Assembly: GCF_028657905.1 (NCBI RefSeq)
Contig: NZ_CP117782.1
Location: 3,286,001 to 3,350,000 of the forward strand
DNA: 64,000 bases
Direction: 5' to 3'
Source: Burkholderia sp. FERM BP-3421
GTDB taxonomy: Bacteria; Pseudomonadota; Gammaproteobacteria; Burkholderiales; Burkholderiaceae
The position numbers and the translations under genes were made by a program. The notes under the pieces were generated by a model. The model saw nothing but the letters and a program-made list of their open reading frames with translations. It did no database searches and was not told where the DNA came from. Of this stretch, positions 7,523 to 14,854 are shown in pieces (within the stretch, counting starts at the first letter, position 1; the number at the start of each line of letters is the position of its first letter).

Positions 7523-8158
7523 TCAGCCGGTTCGCCACGGATAAGCGGCGAGCAGCCGGAGCATCAGCAGCAGCATGGCAACGCCCACGGCGCCATCGAG
7601 CTTTCGCCAGGTGCCCCGGCTACGCAGCAATGGCGCGGTCACCTTCGCGCCCAGCGTAAGCAACCCGAACCACACCACCGACGCCGCCATCGCCCCGCCT
7701 GCGAACAGAACCTTGGCCACCCCCGCGTGAATCGTACTGAACGCTCCCACCACCAGCACCGTATCGAACCACGCATAAGGCGTGAGCAGCGCATGCGACA
7801 GCGCCTGCTTCACCACCTGCCATCGCGAATCGAGCGCGGTCTCATGCGCCAGTTCGTCGAGTCCGTCCTCGAACCCGACATAAGCCGACCGAAACGCATG
7901 GAAACTGAAATACAAAAGATACCCGCTGGTGAGCATCATCCCGGTGACATGCAAGCGGTGACCCCCTGCGAACGCGGCCCCGAGCCCGATCACGCCCAGC
8001 GTGATCAGCAGCGCATCCACGGCGGCTCCGATGGCCATGAGCATCGGCGCATGACGCCCATCGAGGCTGTTCCGGATCGTGAACGTATCCTTGGGCCCGA
8101 GTGCGATCAGCAGGCCCAATCCCAGCAGGAAGCCTTCGGCGAATGAAAGATATGGCAC
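7523..8158 (-). CDS. LysE/ArgO family amino-acid exporter
   Basis: About 211 residues from a GTG at 8158; the frame stays open to 8323, but that extension is Arg/Pro-rich and not conserved-looking. The protein begins with a membrane helix, GFLLGLGLLIALGPKDTF, whose GPKD corresponds to the GPQN motif of ArgO/LysE exporters, and has about six hydrophobic segments; HALLTPYAWFDTVLVVGAF is the typical second-half motif. Members export basic amino acids across the inner membrane. The Asn to Asp change in the first motif suggests a substrate different from arginine. Start uncertain. Confidence 0.82.
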   Translation of the reverse strand: MPYLSFAEGFLLGLGLLIALGPKDTFTIRNSLDGRHAPMLMAIGAAVDALLITLGVIGLGAAFAGGHRLHVTGMMLTSGYLLYFSFHAFRSAYVGFEDGLDELAHETALDSRWQVVKQALSHALLTPYAWFDTVLVVGAFSTIHAGVAKVLFAGGAMAASVVWFGLLTLGAKVTAPLLRSRGTWRKLDGAVGVAMLLLMLRLLAAYPWRTG

Positions 8159-8408
8159 GTCAGTTCCGTTGGACGTGAAAACCAGCGCACGGCGCGCCGT
8201 GCCGGAACCGGGTGTTCGCGGCGGCGCCTCGGGCCGGAGGGGAGGGTCGCCAGTGGAAACGGCAACGCTTCTTGTTCTTCGAACAGCACGACAGGCGTCC
8301 AACCGGGGGCGCCGAACCCCCACGCCGATCAGGTGATACCGGACCGATCGCCAACGCCACCATCACGCGTTGACGGAGACGCTCGCCCGCCGGCGAGCGC
8401 CGACCTCA

Positions 8409-8792
8409 TCAGATCGCGCAGCGCGCGATATGGAAACGCAGTTCCGGCTCTTCGGGATCGCCGCTGCCGCTGCGCGGCCGATAGACGCCAATCGTGGTGC
8501 CGGTCGCGCCGATCGGCGCGAGCGTGACCATCCAGTCGGAATCGGGCGACGACGGGCCGACCAGCAGCGTGGTCGAGTCGCTGCGGTCCGTGACCCGCGC
8601 CTGCGGCACGCGGTCGACGATGCATTGCTCGACCGCGGACGCCGGACGGGCCGACGACACATAGATCAGCGGCGCGTTGCCACCGCCGGGCACGCCGCCC
8701 ACGGTGTCGTTGCTCGGGGAGCCGGCGCAGCCGGCCATCACGGTGACCGCGCCGGCGAGCAGGCAGCGGGCGAACATCTCGGTGGATTTCAT
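8409..8792 (-). CDS. Small lipoprotein of unknown function
   Basis: 127 residues from the ATG at 8792. A lipoprotein signal ends in VMAGC with the acylated Cys at about residue 22. The mature part opens with a Gly/Ser/Pro linker and then a single compact domain with VEQCIVDRVPQARVTDRSDSTTL split by turns and a C-terminal Cys (FHIARCAI), so Cys in VEQC and ARC could form a disulfide. I do not recognise the family. A purine-rich GAGAG lies about 13 bases before the ATG. Single-gene unit: both neighbours are more than 240 bases away. Confidence 0.72.
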   Translation of the reverse strand: MKSTEMFARCLLAGAVTVMAGCAGSPSNDTVGGVPGGGNAPLIYVSSARPASAVEQCIVDRVPQARVTDRSDSTTLLVGPSSPDSDWMVTLAPIGATGTTIGVYRPRSGSGDPEEPELRFHIARCAI

Positions 8793-9578
8793 GGATCGAT
8801 TCAACTCTCATACGGCGAAGCGGCCGGCTGACCGGCGGCGCTTCGATTCGACAAGGACGGGATACGGCTTTCGGCCCTACCGCGCATCGCAAAGGGGCCC
8901 GCGCCGCGCGGGATCGAGGGGCTTGCGCCCAGCTGTCTCGCAGCCTAGCAAGCCACTTGCGACGATGGTGTTAGAAATTGTACGTCGCGCGTTGTGCGGC
9001 GAGAGGAAGAATTCCACTCCGCATGCGTCCATGCCGACGATCGCTCCGATCCTGAAGAATCCGAATTAAGGTGAAAGAAGCGCGCGCGGCATGACGTGCG
9101 AGCCGGGTCGCCTGCCCAAGCCCGTCAATTCCTTCGAAAATGGGCGGCGGTTCGCGCGTTCCACGTCGAGCTGTGTCGAGAAGCCGGGTCCGAGGTGTGA
9201 ATTTGTATGCGATTTTGTCCGCGGATATGTCGGGACAGCACGCGTTTTTCCCCGCAAACCCGCGGATGAATCGACGAAACAGGCAACAAAACCTGACGCG
9301 CGGCATTCTCGAAATATCCTGCGATCCGAATCGAATGACGCGGCTATCCCCTTGATGTTCAACGTGAAGTTCCGAGGCTCGACCGACCCGCAGCAAGCCT
9401 GTCAACCCACCGTGATTTCGAGGCGTTATAGAACCGGTGCGTGAGTGCCTGCACTGAAAAGATTCCTTACGTTTTGTTGCAGGACAGGCGGGGGACTTCG
9501 GCAATACTGGCACCCGGTGCAGTTGAAAAGCATCGTTTCTTATCGGGCACTACCGTTCAGACATTCAAGGAAACAACA
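8793..9578. other. Gene-free interval before the small secreted protein
   Basis: About 785 bases without a gene I can support. A frame of 180 codons on the minus strand (8971-9513) is rich in Arg/Cys, lacks a ribosome-binding site and resembles no family. The last 100 bases presumably hold the promoter for the small secreted protein. No repeats or hairpins of note. Confidence 0.45.
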
Positions 9579-9812
9579 ATGAAGAAGATCATCGCTTCGC
9601 TGGCTACCGCTGCTGTCGCACTCGCATCGGCTTCCGTGTTCGCACAAGACGCAGCACCGGCCGCCGCGTCGGCGCCGGCAGCTGCTTCGGCAGTCAAGCA
9701 TGACAAGAGCAAGCCGAAGCACACGATGAAGCAACACGGTACGACGAAGGGCAAGGCGAAGGCCGCTGCCGCGTCGGACGCCGGCACGAACGACAAGGGC
9801 GCAGCGCAGTAA
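9579..9812 (+). CDS. Small secreted Ala/Lys-rich protein
   Basis: 77 residues, starting at the ATG at 9579 behind AAGGA (9567-9571). A clear signal peptide (MKKIIASLATAAVALASASV, cleaved after FAQ or near it) is followed by a short mature chain of about 55 residues composed mostly of Ala, Lys, Ser and Thr with two His, and no Cys, Trp or Tyr. Composition resembles acid-shock (Asr-like) and other small basic periplasmic proteins common in Burkholderia, but no specific family can be claimed. A strong terminator follows. Confidence 0.78.
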   Translation: MKKIIASLATAAVALASASVFAQDAAPAAASAPAAASAVKHDKSKPKHTMKQHGTTKGKAKAAAASDAGTNDKGAAQ

Positions 9813-9859
9813 GCGCGCACCCTGCGGCTGCCCAGGCGGCCGCCACGGTTTGACCGAGC

Positions 9860-9897
9860 GAACCCCGCAAGCCCTGGCTTGCGGGGTTTGTTTTTTC
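9860..9897. terminator. Rho-independent terminator, possibly bidirectional
   Basis: AACCCCGCAAGCC pairs with GGCTTGCGGGGTT and is followed by GTTTTTTC on the + strand. It lies between the convergent small secreted protein and the Mut7-C gene, and the stem begins with AA on the + side, so it may serve both. Confidence 0.8.
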
Positions 9898-9906
9898 AGC
9901 CGCGCG

Positions 9907-10659
9907 TCAACGTGCGACGGGCGTCGCCGATACGCTGTCCATCAGCGCGCGCATGCGCTGCCAGTGCGAGCCTTCCCAGAATACGCGCCGGCACACATCG
10001 CAGGTCGCGAAGCGCGCATGCCGCTGCAGCACGCCGGGCGGCGCGCGGCCGATCGCATCGGCGGCGGGAAGCGGCCGCAGCGGTGCGTTGCAGGTCAGGC
10101 ACAGCCGGAACGGCCGCGCGCTGCGCGCGAGATCGAGCCGCGCGAACAGCGCGCGCAGCTGCGTTTCCGGTTTCAGCTCGCGGACGTAGCAGCCATGCGT
10201 GATCGCGCGCCGCTTCAATAGTTCACGGTCGCGGGTGAGCACGATGCGCGCGTCGCGCGCGGCGATCGTTTCGATCAGCGCGTCGGGGTAGCGATTGTCG
10301 TAGAGGGTGTCGAAGCCCGCGAGGCGCAGCAACTGGGCGAGGCCGCCGAGGTGCGCGTCGGCGATGAAGTGCGTGACGCGCAACGGCGTCGCGCGCACGC
10401 GCAGCAGCGGCGCGATGTCGAAGGTCTCGAAAGTCGGGTAGACGGCCACGCGGTCGCCGTCCGCGAGCATGCGTTCGAAGGGCGCCGATTCGCCGTTGAC
10501 GAGGATCAGTTCCACCTCGGTATGCGGCACGCCGAGCGTTTCGATCACGTGCTTGACGGTGGCGGCGTTCACGCACGCATGGTCGAACGCGTGGCCGCGC
10601 AGCGGCCGCGCGAGGAAATCGTTCAGTTCCTCATAGAAGCGGAAAGTCACGGTGGCCAT
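9907..10659 (-). CDS. Mut7-C RNase domain protein with N-terminal ubiquitin-like domain
   Basis: 250 residues. The first part (about 1-85) fits the Mut7-C ubiquitin-like fold, with ELILVNGESAPFE and DGDRVAVYPTFE as in MoaD/ThiS-like domains. The second (about 92-240) is a Mut7-C (former DUF82) PIN-like RNase domain with FIADAHLGGLAQLLRLAGFD, ARIVLTRDRELLKRR and a zinc-binding pair of Cys motifs, CLTC and CDVC. Such proteins are predicted RNases related to the C-terminus of the animal 3'-5' exonuclease Mut-7; the target RNA is unknown. Stand-alone gene, divergent from the dehydrogenase. Confidence 0.87.
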   Translation of the reverse strand: MATVTFRFYEELNDFLARPLRGHAFDHACVNAATVKHVIETLGVPHTEVELILVNGESAPFERMLADGDRVAVYPTFETFDIAPLLRVRATPLRVTHFIADAHLGGLAQLLRLAGFDTLYDNRYPDALIETIAARDARIVLTRDRELLKRRAITHGCYVRELKPETQLRALFARLDLARSARPFRLCLTCNAPLRPLPAADAIGRAPPGVLQRHARFATCDVCRRVFWEGSHWQRMRALMDSVSATPVAR

Positions 10660-10775
10660 GCGATCAGTATGGCACCGGATCCGGTTCCGCGGGGTCGGCC
10701 CGCGGGGCGTCGCCTGCAGACGTCGCGCGGCTGTGCTTTACTCCGAGCTTCTCTTTCTTCCACACGGAGCGATCG

Positions 10776-11645
10776 ATGGAGATCGGATTCATCGGCCTGG
10801 GCGAGATGGGGGCCGCGATCGCGGCCAATTTGCTGAGAGCGGGGCACCGGGTGCGCGTCTGGAATCGTTCGCCGGAACGGCTCGCGGCGCTCGTCGAGCA
10901 CGGGGCGCAGCCGCTTGCGTCGCCGGCGGAGGCGCTGACGGGCGATGCGCTGTTCTCGATGCTGGCGGACGATGCTGCGGTGCGGGAAGTGTTCGACGCC
11001 GCGCTGCTCGACCAAGCGCCGCGCGGCCTGATCCACGTGAACATGGCGACGGTGTCCGTCGCGCTCGCCGAGTCGTTCGCGCATGCGCATGCCGAACGCG
11101 GGCTGAACTACGTCGCCGCGCCGGTGCTGGGCCGCCCGCACGTGGCGTCGGCCGGCCAGCTGACGATCATCGCGGCGGGGCCGGCGGAGGCGATCGACCG
11201 CGTGCAGCCGGCCTTCGATGCGGTCGGCCAGAAGACCTGGCGGCTCGGTTCGCTGCCGCAGCATGCGAATGCCGTGAAGATCGCGGCGAACATGACGATC
11301 GCGGCGGCGATCGAGACGATGGGCGAGGCGGGCGCGCTGCTTGCCGCGCACGGCGTCTCGATGAACGATTACCTCGACGTGATCACGCACAGCGTGCTTC
11401 CGGGGCCGATCTACCAGGGCTACGGCACGATGATCGCCGAGTCGCGCTACGAGCCCGCGTTCTTCAAGGCGCGGCTCGGCCTGAAGGACGTGCGGCTCGC
11501 GCTCGCGGCGGGCGACGCGGCGGCGGTGCCGCTGCCGGTCGTGAGCGTGGTGCGCGACAGCCTGCTCGAAGCGGTCGCGCATGGCGACGGCGACAAGGAT
11601 TTCGCGGTGCTCGGGCAGGTGGCGGCGCGCCGCGCGGGCCGTTGA
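10776..11645 (+). CDS. NAD(P)-dependent oxidoreductase of the 3-hydroxyisobutyrate dehydrogenase family
   Basis: 289 residues. N-terminal Rossmann domain (about 1-160) begins IGFIGLGEMGAAIAANLL, the GxGxMG dinucleotide-binding loop of beta-hydroxyacid dehydrogenases; VWNRSPERL follows, an Asn-Arg pair that usually signals NADP preference. The substrate region has APVLGRPHVASAGQLTII where relatives have DAPVSGG, and Lys in HANAVKIAANM is the catalytic Lys position. The C-terminal all-helical domain is complete. Glyoxylate/succinic semialdehyde reductase is the closest likely activity; the replaced SGG motif makes the substrate uncertain. Confidence 0.88.
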   Translation: MEIGFIGLGEMGAAIAANLLRAGHRVRVWNRSPERLAALVEHGAQPLASPAEALTGDALFSMLADDAAVREVFDAALLDQAPRGLIHVNMATVSVALAESFAHAHAERGLNYVAAPVLGRPHVASAGQLTIIAAGPAEAIDRVQPAFDAVGQKTWRLGSLPQHANAVKIAANMTIAAAIETMGEAGALLAAHGVSMNDYLDVITHSVLPGPIYQGYGTMIAESRYEPAFFKARLGLKDVRLALAAGDAAAVPLPVVSVVRDSLLEAVAHGDGDKDFAVLGQVAARRAGR

Positions 11646-11712
11646 TCGTGCGGGTGGCGGATTTTGCTGCATAATCGTCGCTTTCATTTCGACAATGCGA
11701 GCGGAGGCGGCG

Positions 11713-12351
11713 ATGAACCTGCATACCTGGTGGCTGTACGTGGCAACAGTGTTCGTCATCTCCGCGATTCCGGGCCCGAACATGCTGTTGGTGATGTCGC
11801 ACAGCGCGCGCCACGGGCTGCGCCACTCGACCGCGACGATGGCGGGCTGCCTGACGGCGCTGATCGCGATGCTGTCGGTCTCGGCGGCGGGCCTGGGCGT
11901 GTTCCTGAAGGCCTGGCCGGCGATGTTCAATGTCCTGCGCTTCGCGGGCGCGGCCTACCTGATCTACCTTGGCGTGAAGGCCTGGCGGGCGCGGGTGGAT
12001 GAGGCCGCGCCGGCGGCCGAGGCGGAGGCGGGCGCGGCTGCCGTGTCCGCCTCCCGCTGGACGCTGTTCCGCGGCGGCTTCCTGGTCGCGGGCAGCAATC
12101 CGAAGGCGATCCTGTTCGCCGCCGCGCTGCTGCCGCAGTTCATCAACGCGGCCGAGCCGACGCTGCCGCAATTCGGCATCCTGGTCGCCACCTTCGCGGT
12201 GATCGAGGTGAGCTGGTACGCGGTCTATGCACTGGGCGGCGCGCGGATCGGCGCGACGCTGAAGCGCGCGAGCTTCGCGAAGGCGTTCAACCGCCTGACG
12301 GGCGGGCTGTTCGTCGGCTTCGGCACGATGATGGCGCTGGTCCGGCACTGA
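11713..12351 (+). CDS. LysE/RhtB family amino-acid efflux protein
   Basis: 212 residues from the ATG at 11713, preceded by GGAGGCGG (11703-11710). First helix ends with FVISAIPGPNMLLVMSHSARHG, the PGPN motif of RhtB-type exporters; GSNPKAILFAAALLPQF is the second signature, in the middle of the protein. About six membrane segments. Expected to export small neutral amino acids or related metabolites. Lies 67 bases after the dehydrogenase gene on the same strand, so the two may be co-transcribed. Confidence 0.88.
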   Translation: MNLHTWWLYVATVFVISAIPGPNMLLVMSHSARHGLRHSTATMAGCLTALIAMLSVSAAGLGVFLKAWPAMFNVLRFAGAAYLIYLGVKAWRARVDEAAPAAEAEAGAAAVSASRWTLFRGGFLVAGSNPKAILFAAALLPQFINAAEPTLPQFGILVATFAVIEVSWYAVYALGGARIGATLKRASFAKAFNRLTGGLFVGFGTMMALVRH

Positions 12352-12392
12352 ATATCGCCGGGCGCGGGCAGGGACGCCGCGCGCACCGTCCG

Positions 12393-12428
12393 AACGCCCC
12401 GCGTTTCCTGGAAGCGCGGGGCGTTTTC
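12393..12428 (+). terminator. Rho-independent terminator after the RhtB-type exporter
   Basis: AACGCCCCGCG pairs with CGCGGGGCGTT and is followed by TTTC. Confidence 0.8.
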
Positions 12429-12532
12429 ATTGGCGCTGGGCAAATTGCAGCACCAACCCGGTGCAAAAATGAGATGGTTGTCTAATTAGAACCAATAGTC
12501 GAGGGAAAATCCTTATTTTCGATATGGAAATG

Positions 12533-12561
12533 TTGCATTGCGTCAATCAACCGGGTATAGT
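12533..12561 (+). promoter_or_regulatory. Promoter of a candidate small RNA
   Basis: TTGCAT (12533-12538) and TATAGT (12556-12561) with an ideal 17-base spacer. Transcription should begin near 12568, facing the end of the OmpW gene. Confidence 0.65.
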
Positions 12562-12567
12562 CCGACC

Positions 12568-12628
12568 TGTCTCCTCCATGTCTCCTCTGATATGGATTCA
12601 GCCCGCCTCTACAGGCGGGCTTTTTTTT
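12568..12628 (+). ncRNA. Candidate ~60-nt small RNA with two anti-Shine-Dalgarno motifs
   Basis: Between the promoter at 12533-12561 and a strong terminator lie only about 35 bases, with no room for a gene. The 5' part is C/U-rich and contains TCTCCTCC (12570-12577) and TCTCCTC (12581-12587), both complementary to GGAGGA-type ribosome-binding sites. The 3' end is an eight-pair hairpin GCCCGCCT/AGGCGGGC with eight T, the usual Hfq-dependent small RNA end. Predicted from sequence only. Confidence 0.5.
12601..12628 (+). terminator. Rho-independent terminator of the candidate small RNA
   Basis: GCCCGCCT-CTAC-AGGCGGGC followed by eight T (12621-12628). Confidence 0.85.
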
Positions 12629-12664
12629 GCCCGCTTTTTGCCCGTTCGCCGGGCGCGGCCGGAC

Positions 12665-13495
12665 TCAGAACTTGTACGACACCCCGACGAAGCTGATGAT
12701 CGGGTCCGCCTTCAGCTCCGATTTCGACTCCGCCAGTTCGGTGCCGTCCGCGGCCTTGATCGTGACGGTCGAGGTGGTCTTCAACGGGATATACGTGACC
12801 GACGCGACGAGCCCCCAGTGATCGGTGATGTTGTACGTGAGCCCCGCGTTGAACACCGGCTGCCACGACGACGACGCCTTGGCGGACACCTGGGTCGTGC
12901 CCGGCTTGCCGGCGCCGGCCGCGAGGATCGCGCCGAGGTTGTCCTGGGTCTGCTTGATGAAGTTCGGCTGCAGCTGCAGGTCGCTGAACCAGTTGTATGA
13001 CACCCCGACGCCGAGGAACGGCCGCAGCTTCGCGGTGGCCGCGCCGAAGTAGTACTGGAAGATCATCGCCGGGCTCCACTGCCGGACGCTCTTCACGATC
13101 GGATTGACGGGACCGATGCCGATGTTCTGCGAGCCGAGCGCGCCGGCCGGGCCGGGCGGCTGGATGGTGCCCTGTCCGGTGATCTTGAAGGTCGGCGGCA
13201 CGCCGGCCACCGACGTGACCGCGATGTGATCGGTGAGGAAATGGCTGACCGTCAGCCCCACCGTGTCCGAGCCGCTGGTGTGCAGGCCGGTGCCGGGCGA
13301 GGTGAAGGACGCCGGCAGGCGCAGCGGCGTGTTGATCGGCGTCGGCGCGACATTGGTCGTGAGCGGCGAGGTGCTCTGCTGCGGCATGATGTGGAACCAG
13401 CCGAGCGTCACCACGTTGCTGCCGGCGCTTTGCGCATGCGCCGCGAGCGGGGCCAGCGCGGCGGCGCTCGCCGCCGCGCACAGGATTCTTTTCAT
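12665..13495 (-). CDS. OmpW family outer membrane protein
   Basis: 276 residues from the ATG at 13495; GGGAG lies 6 bases upstream, which favours it over a GTG one codon earlier. A signal peptide (about 1-21, ending AHAQ) is followed by an eight-stranded barrel pattern: AVTSVAGVPPTFKI, YYFGAATAKLRPFLGVGVSYNWF split over two strands, and a C-terminal strand ending in Phe (FVGVSYKF) as needed for BAM assembly. About 60 residues longer than E. coli OmpW, mainly in a Thr/Pro-rich segment near residues 30-75. OmpW forms a narrow hydrophobic channel. Begins 19 bases after the upstream lipoprotein gene, so it is probably the last gene of that operon. Confidence 0.88.
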   Translation of the reverse strand: MKRILCAAASAAALAPLAAHAQSAGSNVVTLGWFHIMPQQSTSPLTTNVAPTPINTPLRLPASFTSPGTGLHTSGSDTVGLTVSHFLTDHIAVTSVAGVPPTFKITGQGTIQPPGPAGALGSQNIGIGPVNPIVKSVRQWSPAMIFQYYFGAATAKLRPFLGVGVSYNWFSDLQLQPNFIKQTQDNLGAILAAGAGKPGTTQVSAKASSSWQPVFNAGLTYNITDHWGLVASVTYIPLKTTSTVTIKAADGTELAESKSELKADPIISFVGVSYKF

Positions 13496-13514
13496 CACGG
13501 GCTCCCGGTCGCGG

Positions 13515-14762
13515 TCACTGCACGAAGGCGCCGATCGTGAAGTACGGCGACGACGCGTTCGACATGTCGAGGAACCCGAATACCCCGCCCGTGAAGATGA
13601 ACTTGCCGGTCGGCGTCGTGCTGCTCGCGTTCGTGTGCGTGGAGGTGACGACGCCGGGCACTGCCTGCGTGTAGTCGAGGTTCAGCGCGGTCGCGAGCGA
13701 GGCCTGCGATGCATTGAACGGATCGAGCAGGGTCGCCTGGGCGTTGCTCAGCGCGGTGGTCCGGTAGTCGAACTGGCTGTCGACGCCGATGTACTCGCCG
13801 TTCTGCGAACCGACCGCGAGCGTGGTCAGCGGCGCGAGGATCGAGATGCCGGATTCGTCGTCCGCGGTGAGGCCCGGCACGCCGTTCGCGTCGGGCTGCG
13901 GATTCGGATTCGCGACGCCGGTGCGGATCATGATCGGCACGAGCTGGTTGCGCAGCTTGCCGACGATGATGAAGCCCTTCGCCTCGGGCACGGTCGCGAG
14001 GGTCGGCTTGACCTGCCCCTGGTAGTGATCGGTCTCGAAGGCGCCGCTGCCGTCCGCCGATTGCACGAGGTTGGCGCCGGGCTGCCGGCAGGGGCCCGCG
14101 TAGATGCCGGTCGTGTCGCAGCGGCTCCAGGTGCCGTCGGCGTTGATCGTCACCTGCGCGTCGATGGTCGTCGGCGCGAAGCTCTGCGAGGGCACCTGGC
14201 CGTAGCCGAGCTGGTGATAGTTGCCCGCGAGGTTCGCGATATTGGTCTCGAGTGTCGTGAAGCCGATGAACGGGTAGTACGGGAACGTCGTGTCGGGCAC
14301 CGCGCCCTGGCCGAGCAGGCCGCCGTACGAAATCTCCTTGCCGGGGATCGTGCCGCCCGCGACGCCCATCCCGATGAAGACCCGGGCGGGGCGCGTCGGG
14401 TCGAGGCTCGCGCCGTTCAGCCGGTAGGCGCAGTTGTTGAGCTTTTGCGTCGGCAGCTGGGTTTCCTGGGTCAGCGTCCCGCTCTGGGTGGTGCCGGCGC
14501 GCGTCGGCGTGACGGTCCCGGTGGTCTGCGGGATCGGCGACTCGACGTAGGTGACCTGCCAGGTGAGCTTGGTGGTGTCGAGCTGCAGCTGGACCAGTTC
14601 GCCGTCGCCGCCGCCGCCGGTGTAGGGCGTGCTGTAGTCGACCGAGGCCGGGCACAGCGCGGTTTCCACGAGCGGCGCGGGGTTGTTGTTGCTGTCGCCC
14701 CCGCCGCAGGCGGCGAGAAGGGGCGCGGCGAAAGCCAGCGCCAGAACCAGGTTGCGCTTCAT
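13515..14762 (-). CDS. Lipoprotein, DUF2957-like (copy 2 of a tandem pair)
   Basis: 415 residues from the ATG at 14762, behind the strong ribosome-binding site GGAGGAG. The signal ends in LLAAC with the acylated Cys at residue 19, followed by GGGDSNNN. The mature protein shares with the next gene upstream the blocks ESPIP..TGTVTP.RAGTT, IG.GVAGG.IPG, YPF.GF.....N.A.L.G.Y, DDESGI and LDYTQAVPG, so the two are paralogs. I place them in DUF2957, a Burkholderiales family of unknown function, from memory of its features. Expected to be anchored in the outer membrane. Its ribosome-binding site is complementary to the candidate small RNA at 12568. Confidence 0.82.
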   Translation of the reverse strand: MKRNLVLALAFAAPLLAACGGGDSNNNPAPLVETALCPASVDYSTPYTGGGGDGELVQLQLDTTKLTWQVTYVESPIPQTTGTVTPTRAGTTQSGTLTQETQLPTQKLNNCAYRLNGASLDPTRPARVFIGMGVAGGTIPGKEISYGGLLGQGAVPDTTFPYYPFIGFTTLETNIANLAGNYHQLGYGQVPSQSFAPTTIDAQVTINADGTWSRCDTTGIYAGPCRQPGANLVQSADGSGAFETDHYQGQVKPTLATVPEAKGFIIVGKLRNQLVPIMIRTGVANPNPQPDANGVPGLTADDESGISILAPLTTLAVGSQNGEYIGVDSQFDYRTTALSNAQATLLDPFNASQASLATALNLDYTQAVPGVVTSTHTNASSTTPTGKFIFTGGVFGFLDMSNASSPYFTIGAFVQ

Positions 14763-14854
14763 GTTGCTCCTCCAGATTGTCTTTATCGGCGGCCGGCTCC
14801 CTGTCGGCCGCATCTTGCTGCTGCCCTCTGCCCTGCGTGCGGCGCGCGCGCCGC

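Noticed and set aside
8971..9513. 180-codon frame on the minus strand
   Set aside because: No ribosome-binding site, Cys/Arg-rich without domain, and it ends in the promoter region of the small secreted protein.
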